Assembly (NCBI GenBank): GCA_032095175.1 | Contig: DAMCZI010000041.1 | Coordinates: forward strand, 1-40,494 | DNA from: DAMCZI01 sp032095175 | Lineage (GTDB): Bacteria > Bacillota > Clostridia > Clostridiales > Caloramatoraceae | Direction: 5' to 3' | DNA length: 40,494 nucleotides | In this document: in pieces, positions 13,265 through 21,823 of the stretch | Numbering within the stretch: position 1 is the stretch's first letter | How the letters are laid out: each line of letters starts with the position of its first letter | Position numbers and translations under genes: made by a program | Notes under the pieces: generated by a model | Told to the model about the DNA's origin: nothing | Database searches by the model: none | What the model saw: only the letters and a program-made list of their open reading frames with translations

Positions 13265-14197
13265 ATGGCAATTGAATTAAGAAACCTGGTAAAAAGATAT
13301 GGCAGCAGTTTAGCAGTAGACAATATTAGCTTAAAAATAGAAAAAGGTGAGATTTTTGGGTTGCTAGGACCTAATGGAGCAGGGAAAAGCACAATAATAA
13401 AGATGATTATGGGGCTTTTAAAGCCAAACAGAGGAGAAATATATGTAAAGGGAATGGATGTAAGAAAGGATAGCTTAGCTGTAAAAAGACTTCTAGGATT
13501 GGTTCCTCAGGATATTGCTATTTATGATGGGATAACAGCAAGGGAAAACGTTGAATTCTTTGGAAAGCTATATGGCCTAAGAGGGAAAAATCTTAAAAAT
13601 GGAGCTGATGAAGCCCTTGAATTTACGGGACTTAAGGATAAAGAAAAGGAAAAACCAAAAAAGTTTTCAGGGGGTATGAAAAGAAGACTGAATATTGCCT
13701 GCGCAATAGTGCATCAACCAGAAATAATAATAATGGATGAGCCAACAGTTGGAATAGATGCACAATCAAGAAATCACATATTAGATTCAGTTAAGGAACT
13801 TAATAAAAGAGGGGCCACTATTATATACACAAGTCATTATATGGAGGAAGTCGAGACCATAGCCCAAAGAGTAGGTATTATTGATTATGGAAAGCTAATT
13901 GCCGTTGGGACAAAGGATGAATTAAAAAAGCAGTTATCAACAGATGAAAGAATATTAATAGAAGCATCAAATATAAGATTTAATCCGGTGGATGAAATAA
14001 AGAAATTAAATGGAATTACAAATGTTTCGCTTAAAGAAAATAAAATAGAAATATTAACCCTAAATGCCCAGCAGGTTCTTCAGGATATACTGTTTATTCT
14101 TTCAAAGGAAAATGTAACTGTACGAAATATTTCGCTTCAAGAACCAGATCTTGAAAATGTATTCTTAGCACTGACAGGTAGAAATCTAAGGGATTAG
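13265..14197 (+). CDS. ABC-2 type transporter, ATP-binding protein
   Basis: A 310-residue ABC ATPase. Walker A is GPNGAGKST (35-43), the Q-loop is VPQDIAIYD, the signature is FSGGMKRR, Walker B is IIIMDEPTVGID and the switch histidine is in TSHYMEEVE. The C-terminal extension after about residue 215 is typical of drug or natural-product exporters of the CcmA/LnrL type. RBS is TAGGAGG. It is the first of three genes; the permease gene starts 10 bp after its stop. Confidence 0.95.
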   Translation: MAIELRNLVKRYGSSLAVDNISLKIEKGEIFGLLGPNGAGKSTIIKMIMGLLKPNRGEIYVKGMDVRKDSLAVKRLLGLVPQDIAIYDGITARENVEFFGKLYGLRGKNLKNGADEALEFTGLKDKEKEKPKKFSGGMKRRLNIACAIVHQPEIIIMDEPTVGIDAQSRNHILDSVKELNKRGATIIYTSHYMEEVETIAQRVGIIDYGKLIAVGTKDELKKQLSTDERILIEASNIRFNPVDEIKKLNGITNVSLKENKIEILTLNAQQVLQDILFILSKENVTVRNISLQEPDLENVFLALTGRNLRD

Positions 14198-14207
14198 GAG
14201 GAATTGT

Positions 14208-14993
14208 ATGGAGGTATTTAGTATTGCATATAAGAACATTAAAATGATGTATAAAAATATATTATTTCTTATATTTTTAATTGTTGTACCTGTTTTTCAA
14301 ATATCCCTTATAAATATGATAGTTGAAAATGCTGCAAAAGCTGAGAATGCAGGGTTGGCTCAAGGATTTGTTGAAGTATCAATTATATCAAAGGGAACTA
14401 CGATGCTTGCTATAGGGGAATTTTCCACAGGGATAGTGGTTCAGTTTATTTTATTAGCAGGCATACTTGCAGGGGCAATGATTGTTGGAGAAAGAGAAGA
14501 TAATACTCTTATGAGAATTTTTGCAGCACCAATTAGCAAAATTAAGATATTATCAGGGATACTTATTGGTCATGCAGTGATTATATTGACAGTATCAGCA
14601 GTTATTATAGTTGCAGTTAAGCTGCTTTTTGGGATCAGCTTCGGAAACTCATGGATAGATATTGGCATTGTCACATTATTTGCTGTATATGTTTCCGCTG
14701 CACTTGCCTTTTTAATAACAGGAGTTTTTAAAAGCCCTAAAATAGCAGGGGCGATTATGTCTGTAGTTATTATAATAATGACCTTTCTAAGTGGGGGAAT
14801 GATTCCGGGTAAACAGTTTGATGAGATTTCCAAGTTTACTATAAACAAATGGATTTCAGATTCCTATCAAAAATTAATGGAAGGCAATAGCCTCGCAAGT
14901 ATATCCACAAATCTTTTAATAATTGGGATCATAGGGACAATTTTTATGATAATAGCAGCTGTTGTCTATAGGAGGGAATCTATATATGAATAG
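14208..14993 (+). CDS. ABC-2 type transporter permease, first subunit
   Basis: A 261-residue permease. One N-terminal span (ILFLIFLIVVPVFQISLINM) is followed by a short external region and then five spans from about residue 75. It has the ABC-2 pattern MIVGEREDNTLMRIFAAPIS and GAIMSVVIIIMTFLSGGMIPG. Its last codons overlap the start of the second permease by 8 bp. It should form the membrane channel together with that protein. The substrate is unknown; LnrM-type polyene or other amphiphile export is an analogy only. Confidence 0.88.
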   Translation: MEVFSIAYKNIKMMYKNILFLIFLIVVPVFQISLINMIVENAAKAENAGLAQGFVEVSIISKGTTMLAIGEFSTGIVVQFILLAGILAGAMIVGEREDNTLMRIFAAPISKIKILSGILIGHAVIILTVSAVIIVAVKLLFGISFGNSWIDIGIVTLFAVYVSAALAFLITGVFKSPKIAGAIMSVVIIIMTFLSGGMIPGKQFDEISKFTINKWISDSYQKLMEGNSLASISTNLLIIGIIGTIFMIIAAVVYRRESIYE

Positions 14994-16041
14994 TTTGGTT
15001 ATTGCAGGTAACATAATTAAAAGATTAACACATGAATTAGCTACATTGGGATACATGATTCTATTTCCAGTATTTGCAGCAATCCTTGCATACGTTATGT
15101 TTGGAAGTACAAATGTAATTGATGTTGGTATTTCAAATATACCTAAGAATGATTTTGGTATAGTGGAATACTTACAAAATACAAAGGAATATAATATCAC
15201 TATTGTGGATAAAAATGAGCTTCAAGAGAAGGTGCTGAGTGAGAAAATAAAAATAGGAATAAGCTTTCCTGACAACTTTAAAGAATTGAATATTAACAGT
15301 GCACAAAAAATTAAGCTGATCAGTTTAAAAGAGGATGAAACCCTTCAAAAATTAAGTGGAAGGATAAATCAGTATTTATCCAATGCAGCTTCCCCGGAAA
15401 GAGCAGTTATCGCAAACAATTCTCAGAATGTAAATAGTAAAATTGAGCAATCTAAGTTGTCACTTGGCATATTAACTATGTTTATACTGATGTTTATAGG
15501 TACAATTTCAGGATCTTTACTTGAGGATAAGAATAAAAAAACCTTCATGAGAAACTTCTGTGCTCCAATTAGAGAACATGAAATGATGCTTGGTTATTTA
15601 ATATCAAATACTTTACTTGGATGTATTCAAATAATAATATTCCTTTGTGTTTCAACACTAATATTTAAAACGGAATGGGGAACCTCAATATTAAATGTCT
15701 TTATAGTACTATTGTTTTTTATGATAGCATCAATTGGGTTTACAGTAGGAATTGCAGGTTTTATTAGCGACCAGCAAAAGTTTAATATGGTTATAATGCT
15801 TTCTGCAGTAACTACATCGTTTTTAGGAGGGGAGATGCTCCCAGTAGAATTTATGAACAACATTTTTCAGAAGATAGCTAACTTCATACCTCAAAAATGG
15901 GTAATAGATTCATATATGAAACTAGCTTCAGGAAAATCCTTGTTGGACATACGGTTTAATCTTTTGATATTGCTTCTTTTTGGCCTGGTGTTTTTCACCT
16001 TTGGAGTAAAGACCTTAAAGCCCACAGTGGAAGATTTATAA
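14986..16041 (+). CDS. ABC-2 type transporter permease, second subunit
   Basis: A 351-residue permease. It has one N-terminal span (LATLGYMILFPVFAAILAYV), an extracytoplasmic domain of about 130 residues (from FGSTNVIDVGISNIPKN to about PERAVIANNSQNVNSK) and five C-terminal spans with the ABC-2 motif LEDKNKKTFMRNFCAPIREHE. ATG 14986 is chosen over TTG 14962 because GGAGGG lies 9 nt upstream. The ATGAATAG overlap with the first permease suggests translational coupling and a heteromeric channel, as in LnrN/LnrM. Confidence 0.88.
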   Translation: MNSLVIAGNIIKRLTHELATLGYMILFPVFAAILAYVMFGSTNVIDVGISNIPKNDFGIVEYLQNTKEYNITIVDKNELQEKVLSEKIKIGISFPDNFKELNINSAQKIKLISLKEDETLQKLSGRINQYLSNAASPERAVIANNSQNVNSKIEQSKLSLGILTMFILMFIGTISGSLLEDKNKKTFMRNFCAPIREHEMMLGYLISNTLLGCIQIIIFLCVSTLIFKTEWGTSILNVFIVLLFFMIASIGFTVGIAGFISDQQKFNMVIMLSAVTTSFLGGEMLPVEFMNNIFQKIANFIPQKWVIDSYMKLASGKSLLDIRFNLLILLLFGLVFFTFGVKTLKPTVEDL

Positions 16042-16049
16042 CAACCTGA

Positions 16050-16104
16050 ATAACAGGGCAACTTCCTAAAAAGGACCACTTTTCAAAACTCAAGAACCTG
16101 TTAT
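16050..16104. repeat. Degenerate REP-like repeat remnant
   Basis: ATAACAGG (16050-16057) and CCTGTTAT (16097-16104) are complementary, and the sequence before the right arm, CAAAACTCAAGAACCTGTTA, matches the right half of the palindromes elsewhere. The left half is mostly lost. It may still help end the exporter transcript. Confidence 0.55.
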
Positions 16105-16118
16105 CTTTAAAATAACTA

Positions 16119-16149
16119 TTGACCTTGCCTCTAGGGCAGGGTTTATATT
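16119..16149 (+). promoter_or_regulatory. MerR-type promoter with 19-bp spacer and dyad
   Basis: -35 TTGACC (16119-16124) and -10 TATATT (16144-16149) are 19 bp apart, the over-long spacing typical of promoters that MerR-family activators untwist. The spacer holds an imperfect dyad, ACCTTGCC and GGGCAGGGT. It directly precedes a gene with a MerR domain, so autoregulation is likely. The leader would be only about 13 nt. Confidence 0.75.
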
Positions 16150-16168
16150 ATTTTTGAGGTGATAAATA

Positions 16169-17218
16169 ATGAACACAAAAAAGGTATGCACTGATTTAAA
16201 TATTTCCCCAAAGGCATTAAGAATATATGAAGAATGGGATATTGTAACTCCTAAAAGGGATAAAAACAACTACAGAAACTATGATGAAAATGATTTATTA
16301 AAGCTTAGACAGGTTATTCTTTTAAAGGAATTAGGATTTTCACTAAAGGATATAAAGGCGCTTTTGGATAAAAATAATTTTCAGGACAATATGTTGATAC
16401 GAAGTTTGTATTTACAGCTAAATGCTGTTGCAAACAAGATAGGGGAACTTGAGAATATAAAATCAACACTTAAAGAAAGCATAAATAATGCACTAACTGA
16501 TTCAGATAGTGATTTCTATAATGGATATCTAAATGAAATTAACTTGAGCCTTAAGGATAACAGAGAAAAACGCAGCAGATGGATTGATAAATGGAACTTT
16601 GATTCCTGGGCAAGAAATTATGATAAGGTGGTAAAGGATAATTCAAGAGATGAATTAAAGTTGTTTGATAGGTATGAATATGTATTATCAAGTGTAAGAG
16701 ATAAAATGCTAGAAGACAATCCTCAAAGGATACTTGATATAGGCTGTGGTACCGGAAATCTTTGCGGTGAATTAAGTAATAATATTGAGATTACTGGAAT
16801 GGATCAGAGCATTGAAATGCTTATCCAAGTAAAAAATAAATATCCTGAAATGAAATTGAAGCTTGGAAATTTTTTAGATGAGCCTTGTGTAAAAGATTAT
16901 TATGATGTTATTGTATCTACCTATGCATTCCATCATTTAAATCCTATTGAAAAGGAAAAAGCAGTTAATATAATACTTGAATATCTAAATAAGAATGGAA
17001 AAATAGTAATCGCAGATTTGATGTTTTTAAATGAAACTGAAAGGGAAAATCAGAAAAAACATTTTAGTAATCAAGGAAGAAAAGACCTCTGGGAAATAGT
17101 CGAAGATGAATATTATACTGACATTGAAAGGATCAAAAGATATTCGGAATTATTAGGATGTACAGTAGAATATGAACATTTAGCTAACTTCACATGGTTA
17201 GTTGAAATTAAAAAATAA
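16169..17218 (+). CDS. MerR-family regulator fused to a SAM-dependent methyltransferase
   Basis: A 349-residue two-domain protein. Residues 1-70 are a MerR winged HTH (CTDLNISPKALRIYEEWDIV, YRNYDENDLLKLRQVILLKE). Residues 75-110 are the dimerisation helix. Residues 140-349 are a class I methyltransferase like YrrT/UbiE, with motif I RILDIGCGTGNLCG (187-200), acidic motif II region ITGMDQSIEML and VIVSTYAFHHLNP. Such fusions could sense a small molecule through the enzyme domain or methylate it while inducing resistance. A 19-bp-spacer promoter just upstream fits autoregulation. The substrate is unknown. The ORF has no internal frameshift and its RBS is GAGGTG. Confidence 0.9.
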   Translation: MNTKKVCTDLNISPKALRIYEEWDIVTPKRDKNNYRNYDENDLLKLRQVILLKELGFSLKDIKALLDKNNFQDNMLIRSLYLQLNAVANKIGELENIKSTLKESINNALTDSDSDFYNGYLNEINLSLKDNREKRSRWIDKWNFDSWARNYDKVVKDNSRDELKLFDRYEYVLSSVRDKMLEDNPQRILDIGCGTGNLCGELSNNIEITGMDQSIEMLIQVKNKYPEMKLKLGNFLDEPCVKDYYDVIVSTYAFHHLNPIEKEKAVNIILEYLNKNGKIVIADLMFLNETERENQKKHFSNQGRKDLWEIVEDEYYTDIERIKRYSELLGCTVEYEHLANFTWLVEIKK

Positions 17219-17296
17219 GATAAAAGGAATTCTAACTTGAATCTAAAACATATATATGGTAGTATTTTCATAATAAAATGGCATCGGGGTGAAAAT

Positions 17297-17326
17297 ATGT
17301 ATATTGTTTTGTTAAGGGAGACTTGA
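17297..17326 (+). CDS. Possible leader peptide, 9 codons
   Basis: An ATG with GGGGTG five bases upstream opens MYIVLLRET and a TGA. About 40 nt later a hairpin can hide the RBS of the MFS exporter gene. Short translated leaders before RBS-hiding hairpins are known from erm and cat genes, where ribosome stalling frees the downstream start. Nothing besides layout supports translation of this one, so confidence is low. Confidence 0.3.
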   Translation: MYIVLLRET

Positions 17327-17363
17327 TAAAAGCTGTATAGCTTACTTAAATATAAACACTAGG

Positions 17364-17410
17364 CCTCCACCAAAAGTATTTAGCTTAAATATAAAAATAA
17401 ATACTGGAGG
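17364..17410 (+). promoter_or_regulatory. RBS-sequestering hairpin before the MFS gene
   Basis: CCTCCA (17364-17369) can pair with TGGAGG (17405-17410), the ribosome binding site of the MFS gene, and AAGTATTTA (17374-17382) can pair with TAAATACT (17398-17405). The two helices stack with a small bulge on the 5' side. In this fold the RBS is closed. Confidence 0.5.
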
Positions 17411-17415
17411 TTAAT

Positions 17416-18639
17416 ATGAAAAAAATAGTAAATGATTATCTAAAGGTTTTAAGAGTAAGAAATGTACTTGTATTGACAATAGCTACCTTTCTTTACTCAT
17501 TATCATTTTATAATACTACATACACATTATTCTTAAAAAACAGAGGATTGAGCTACTGGGAGATATTTATGCTGGAAACTGTAATTTCAGCATCGGTTTT
17601 TATATTTGAGGTGCCTTCGGGATACATTGCTGACAGGATTGGAAGAAGGAAGACTCTGATATTTTCTGTTGTTTGTTATGCAGTAAGTGCTTATATTACT
17701 GCCCTGGGACACAGCTTTTTTGCTTTTATACTTCTTTCTGCTATATTTGGTATAGGTATAGCAAGTATGTCAGGAGCAGATTCGGCATTAATATATGAGA
17801 GCCTCTCAAGAGCTGATAAGAAGGAGTATTCAGATAGTGCCTTTGCATTAATTGGAGGAGCAATGTCCCTTGCAATGATAATATCCCTCCCTGTTGGAGG
17901 AATTCTATCAGCTTACTCACTTGAACTTCCTGTATACATAACATGCATTCCACTTACATTAGCTATAATAGCATCTTTCTTTTTAAAAGAAGAAAGAATT
18001 GATGTTGAGAAGAGCAATGAGAAGAGGGAAGGCTTTAAAACATCGTTTAAATTTATATTGAAGGAACAGCCAATGCTTCTGGTACTAGAAAGCTTAAACT
18101 CAATTGCCTTTTCTGTTATTCTAAGCATGGCATATTTAAATCAGCCACTGTTCTTGGAATGTGGAATTCCTGTTGAGTATTTTGGGTTTATAATGCTTGC
18201 AGCAAATGTCTTAAGCATGTCTGCAAATTTAGTGAGTCCGTGGCTAAAAAGTAAAATTGGAACATCATCACTTATGTTTATAGGATATTTCATACCTGGA
18301 ATTTTGATTCTAGCCCTATGCAAAACGGTATCAGTTCCAGTTATTATAATATCATATATAGGAATATCAAGTATAAGTTCAATAACAGCCCCAGTCTTTA
18401 AAGCTCTATGCAATGATAATATTATAGGAAGAAACAGGGCAACAATGCTCTCAATGATTAGCTTTATAGGAAGCCTCATTGGGATGTGCATAAAGCCTTT
18501 AATTGGCTATTTATCTGATCTTGGATTAAATAAAAGCTTCTTTATACTTGGAATTTCTATGATATTCGTTGCAGTTGGATTCTTGGCTGTTGTACCAGTT
18601 GTTCAAAAAAATAAGGAATTAGATGTAAAGGCTTTATAG
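17416..18639 (+). CDS. MFS transporter, drug-efflux type
   Basis: A 407-residue major facilitator protein with about 12 hydrophobic segments. The loop 2-3 motif is GYIADRIGRRKTLIFSV (family pattern G-x-x-x-D-R-x-G-R-R). Other spans include FAFILLSAIFGIGIASMSGA and the motif ADSALIYESLSRADKKEYSD, seen in tetracycline- and macrolide-type exporters and their uncharacterised relatives. Start is ATG 17416 after TGGAGG. It follows the MerR-methyltransferase gene with a 197-bp gap that has its own leader structures. The substrate is unknown; a drug or toxic metabolite is inferred. Confidence 0.88.
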   Translation: MKKIVNDYLKVLRVRNVLVLTIATFLYSLSFYNTTYTLFLKNRGLSYWEIFMLETVISASVFIFEVPSGYIADRIGRRKTLIFSVVCYAVSAYITALGHSFFAFILLSAIFGIGIASMSGADSALIYESLSRADKKEYSDSAFALIGGAMSLAMIISLPVGGILSAYSLELPVYITCIPLTLAIIASFFLKEERIDVEKSNEKREGFKTSFKFILKEQPMLLVLESLNSIAFSVILSMAYLNQPLFLECGIPVEYFGFIMLAANVLSMSANLVSPWLKSKIGTSSLMFIGYFIPGILILALCKTVSVPVIIISYIGISSISSITAPVFKALCNDNIIGRNRATMLSMISFIGSLIGMCIKPLIGYLSDLGLNKSFFILGISMIFVAVGFLAVVPVVQKNKELDVKAL

Positions 18640-18723
18640 TAAACTGGTATAATATAATTAGATGCTAATTTTAAAATATTATGTAAAAACAGTTGAAATT
18701 TAAATATCATGGGGGTGGATTAT

Positions 18724-20082
18724 ATGTACTCATTGGAATCACTGGTTTTAGGACTTCCTGAGGATGTTGAAAGGTATGTAATTCATGGAGATTTTGATTC
18801 TGCAGATAGACTTATTGATATCTACATGAAAAGAAATATACCTGAATTGCTTAAAAAAAGGCTTCAGTATGAGAAAAGAAGAATGAGAAGACTTACAACG
18901 GATTATATATATTCCTTCGATGAAGCACTGGAAATGGCAGTAAAGAAAATAAAGGATTTCAGTGGTGAAGAACTTCAAAGGATGATGGATGAGAGATTTG
19001 CCGACTGGATATACATAAATGGAAGGGTAATGCTTCATGATAACTTTTTAGAAACCATTTTAAAGGTAGCTCCAAACATGTCGGATAGGCTTCTAGAAAA
19101 GCATGAGGATAAGGAAACTGGTAAGACAGATGTGTTAAACAGCGTTGTGGATGACATAATCAATAACGGTGAAAAAAAGTATTTCATACATGTAAAGGCT
19201 GGAATGAAACTTAAGAATAAGTCTATAAGGGAAGGTGAAACAATAAGGGTACACCTTCCAATTCCAAAGGAAGCTCAGCAGATAAAGAATATAAAGATTA
19301 TAAATACTTCACCAGAAGCAAAGGTTATATCACCAGAGGATTATCCTCAAAGGACAGTTTACTTTGAAAAGCAGGTTACAGGTGAGGATGAATTTACCGT
19401 TGAATATTCCTATGAAAATCATATAAAATACAACAATCCAGATACTAATATGGTTTCGGACAAGCAGCCTGATTTTTACACAGAAGAAATGCTGCCTCAT
19501 ATTAGGTTTACACCATACTTGGTGAATTTAGCCCATGAGATTATTGGTGATGAAAAGAACCCTTTAATTAAGGCAAGAAAAATATATGACTATGTTACAC
19601 AAAATGTTCAGTATTCCTTTATGAGAGAGTATGCATCCTTTGTTAATATACCCGAATATGCAGCATACAATCTAAAGGGTGACTGTGGTGTTATGGCAAT
19701 TTTATTTATAACCCTCTGCAGAATTGCAAAGATACCCGCAAAATGGCAGTCTGGACTATATGTAAATCCAACACACATTGGATGTCATGACTGGGCAGAA
19801 TTCTATGTTGCACCATATGGCTGGATATTTGCAGATCCATCCTTTGGTGGAAGCGGATATAGAGCAGGAAATACGAAGAAATGGAACTTCTACTTTGGGA
19901 ATCTTGATCCATTCAGAATGGTTGCAAATTCAGATTTTCAACAGAATTTAATGCCAGAGAAGAAGTTTTTCAGAGCCGACCCATATGACAATCAGGTAGG
20001 AGAAGCAGAATATTTAGACATGGGTCTTTACTCAGAAGATGTTGAATCAATAAAGGAAATAATCAATATTCACGAGATATAA
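18724..20082 (+). CDS. Transglutaminase-like domain protein
   Basis: A 452-residue cytoplasmic-looking protein with no signal peptide. Residues 1-150 are charged and helical. Residues 150-235 look like a beta-rich domain (IRVHLPIPKEAQQIKNIKII, EFTVEYSYENHI). Residues 280-375 carry a papain-like transglutaminase core with Cys321 (LKGDCGVMAILF), His355 (HIGCHDWAEFYV) and Asp371 (WIFADPSFGG), a full triad. Such domains act as proteases or peptide-linkage-modifying enzymes. ATG 18724 is preferred because the upstream in-frame ATG 18709 is part of the GGGGGTGG ribosome binding site. It is followed by the 276-bp palindromic element and a terminator. Confidence 0.85.
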   Translation: MYSLESLVLGLPEDVERYVIHGDFDSADRLIDIYMKRNIPELLKKRLQYEKRRMRRLTTDYIYSFDEALEMAVKKIKDFSGEELQRMMDERFADWIYINGRVMLHDNFLETILKVAPNMSDRLLEKHEDKETGKTDVLNSVVDDIINNGEKKYFIHVKAGMKLKNKSIREGETIRVHLPIPKEAQQIKNIKIINTSPEAKVISPEDYPQRTVYFEKQVTGEDEFTVEYSYENHIKYNNPDTNMVSDKQPDFYTEEMLPHIRFTPYLVNLAHEIIGDEKNPLIKARKIYDYVTQNVQYSFMREYASFVNIPEYAAYNLKGDCGVMAILFITLCRIAKIPAKWQSGLYVNPTHIGCHDWAEFYVAPYGWIFADPSFGGSGYRAGNTKKWNFYFGNLDPFRMVANSDFQQNLMPEKKFFRADPYDNQVGEAEYLDMGLYSEDVESIKEIINIHEI

Positions 20083-20086
20083 GGTT

Positions 20087-20362
20087 AGGCGTATTAAAGA
20101 AAATAACAAGTCAATATTTTGGTCTATTTTGTGTCATACTTCGTCAGTATATATGTTGCAAAAATTCTATTACATTCCGCCCTTTCAAACATCCTAGAGT
20201 CGAACCAATTTAGCAGGGCTGTTTGAAAAGGCGGAATGTAAAGAATTTTAATGCAACATATATAGAAAGCTCAAGTTAGCCCAACTAGCTTGAGCTTTCA
20301 TTTCCTCGTCTGACGCAAAATATCCTCAAAATCTTTGACTTGTTATTTTCTTTAATACGCCT
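20087..20362. repeat. 276-bp structured palindromic element (S1) with 28-bp perfect arms
   Basis: Perfect 28-nt terminal arms (20087-20114, starting AGGCGTATTAAAG; complement at 20335-20362) enclose a second pairing (ATTTTGTGTCA with TGACGCAAAAT) and two inner hairpins: a long one (20148-20264) and GAAAGCTCAAG/CTTGAGCTTTC (20265-20299). The long hairpin shares a conserved internal bulge and apical region with 40254-40363. The element sits exactly between the transglutaminase gene's stop codon and its terminator. TAAGG flanks it on both sides (20080-20084, 20363-20367), a possible target duplication. There is no ORF. It could be a MITE-like insertion, a structured RNA, or both. Confidence 0.85.
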
Positions 20363-20363
20363 T

Positions 20364-20409
20364 AAGGGAGTGATGAATAACTGTAATTATTCACCACTCC
20401 CTTGTTTTC
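20364..20409. terminator. Bidirectional terminator
   Basis: AAGGGAGTG-TGAATAA (from 20364) pairs with TTATTCA-CACTCCCTT (to 20403), followed by GTTTTCTT. It lies between the transglutaminase gene and the convergent zinc-ribbon gene and probably serves both. Confidence 0.85.
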
Positions 20410-20435
20410 TTATAAAATTCCTTGTACTTATAAGC

Positions 20436-20906
20436 CTACTTTAGTTTATTTGAACAATATGGACATGTGTTCCACTCTGGAGATATTTGTTTTCCGCACT
20501 GTGAACAGTGCATTTTAAGATCAGTTCCACAATAAGGACAAATCTCAAATTTATCGCTTATTAGTGAACCGCAGTTAATACATTTACATTTACCTTCAAT
20601 GATCTTATTTCTTGCTAGAATATATATAATAAGACCTATTAGATTTGGTATAAAAACTGCTATGCACATCCACATCCACTGCTCCATACCTCGTTTTTGT
20701 GCATCTTTATATACATACACAGAAACACTGGCGAAAAATGCAATTATAAAAGTTATTACAAGAGCGAAATACCCATATGCGAATTTGGGAAAGTCTGGTT
20801 CTTTAGGACCTTCAGTTACAAGCATTATCCCTGCAAATATTAACATTCCTGCAAGTGTAGCAGTTAATAGAAAGAAAATGAATTTAAAAAAAGAATTTTT
20901 ATTCAT
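20436..20906 (-). CDS. Membrane protein with two C-terminal zinc ribbons
   Basis: A 156-residue protein, last of a three-gene minus-strand operon. Three hydrophobic segments (FFKFIFFLLTATLAGMLIFA, YFALVITFIIAFFASVSVYV, MCIAVFIPNLIGLIIYILA) are followed by two or more treble-clef ribbons: CKCINCGSL, CPYCGTDL, CSQCGKQ and CPYCSNKL. Start is ATG 20906 after GGAGGAG; the upstream in-frame ATG 20924 lies before that RBS. The middle part (VYKDAQKRGMEQWMWMCIAV) resembles small zinc-ribbon membrane proteins of unknown role. Co-transcription with a sigma factor suggests envelope-stress signalling, but this is inference. Confidence 0.7.
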   Translation of the reverse strand: MNKNSFFKFIFFLLTATLAGMLIFAGIMLVTEGPKEPDFPKFAYGYFALVITFIIAFFASVSVYVYKDAQKRGMEQWMWMCIAVFIPNLIGLIIYILARNKIIEGKCKCINCGSLISDKFEICPYCGTDLKMHCSQCGKQISPEWNTCPYCSNKLK

Positions 20907-20917
20907 AACTACTCCTC

Positions 20918-21235
20918 CTAACATTCTTCTAATTTTTTAAAATAATCTTTAAGCTGTTCTCTATATAGACAAATTATTAAAATGATAATATTAAAAAAAG
21001 TTAAAACACCGGAGCAAACCATTATTTTTGTAAACAGATTATGAATACTAAAAAGCAAAAAGTATCCTAATGCAGCCATTTCAAATATGCCAAACAAGAG
21101 GCTAAGTGTAATCGCATGCTCAGCTGCCCCAACCTTTCTAATACTCATTTTCGTCCTACTTACAAGCTCATCAGATGGACATATATCCTTTGAGTAGGCT
21201 TCTTTCAACATTTTATCCAACATATCTTCATTCAA
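20918..21235 (-). CDS. Small membrane protein, probable anti-sigma factor
   Basis: A 105-residue protein, translationally coupled to the sigma-factor gene: start TTG 21235 lies within the end of that gene (8-bp overlap) after GGAGGTGG. The cytoplasmic N-terminus (about 45 residues, NEDMLDKMLKEAYSKDICPS) is followed by two spans (AITLSLLFGIFEMAALGYFL and IMVCSGVLTFFNIIILIICL). Position and topology are those of a membrane anti-sigma factor. The classic zinc-binding ZAS motif (HxxxCxxC) is absent, so the assignment rests on context. Confidence 0.6.
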   Translation of the reverse strand: MNEDMLDKMLKEAYSKDICPSDELVSRTKMSIRKVGAAEHAITLSLLFGIFEMAALGYFLLFSIHNLFTKIMVCSGVLTFFNIIILIICLYREQLKDYFKKLEEC

Positions 21236-21797
21236 ATTGTTCCACCTCCATAAGCTGTTTTAGCTTTTTCTTCCCCGTGCTAAGCCTTGATTTTACCGTA
21301 CCTAATGGAATATTAAGCACTAACGCTACATCAGAATAACTTAACTCTTTAAAATAATACAGTATAATTGGAAGTCTATAGGTATCATCCAGCATGTTTA
21401 CACATTTTCTTATAACTTCACTATTATATTTATCTATAATCTGTTCTTCTGGAAGGAATGAGTTATTTTCTACATTGCCCATTTCCTCTTCCTTTTTCTC
21501 ATTTGTAAAATAATCTTTTATCCTGTTTAGCCATCGCTTTTTAGAGCGATATTTATCCTTATATAAATTTGTACATATTGAATAGAGCCATGCAGCAAAA
21601 GGTTTGTCTTCATCATAACTATTAATATTTTTAACTACTCTAACCCATGTTTCCTGGAAAAGATCATCTGTATCATACCGGTTTGATGCAAGATGATAGC
21701 AAAGCTTATACAGGGGATTTTTATATCGCTCTACTAATATTTCCATTACAGCCTGCTGTCCTGATTTGTATAGCTTTATTAAATCCTTGTCTTCCAA
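21228..21797 (-). CDS. ECF RNA polymerase sigma factor
   Basis: A 189-residue ECF (group 4) sigma factor. Region 2 has LYKLCYHLASNRYDTDDLFQ and ETWVRVVKNINSYDEDKPFA, with WLYSICTNLYKDKYRSKKRW for promoter melting. Region 4 has LPIILYYFKELSYSDVALVL and IPLGTVKSRLSTGKKKLKQL. Start is TTG 21797 after AAGGGGG. It heads the sigma/anti-sigma/zinc-ribbon operon. An ECF-like promoter (GAAC-N16-CGTA) lies just upstream, suggesting autoregulation. Confidence 0.93.
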   Translation of the reverse strand: MEDKDLIKLYKSGQQAVMEILVERYKNPLYKLCYHLASNRYDTDDLFQETWVRVVKNINSYDEDKPFAAWLYSICTNLYKDKYRSKKRWLNRIKDYFTNEKKEEEMGNVENNSFLPEEQIIDKYNSEVIRKCVNMLDDTYRLPIILYYFKELSYSDVALVLNIPLGTVKSRLSTGKKKLKQLMEVEQFE

Positions 21798-21823
21798 CCT
21801 TTATCCCCCTTTCATAAGTGTTT

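Noticed and set aside
20148..20264. The long hairpin as an integron attC site.
   Set aside because: There are no paired R/L boxes with the attC consensus and no integrase or gene-cassette context. The conserved parts lie in a bulge and apical region instead.
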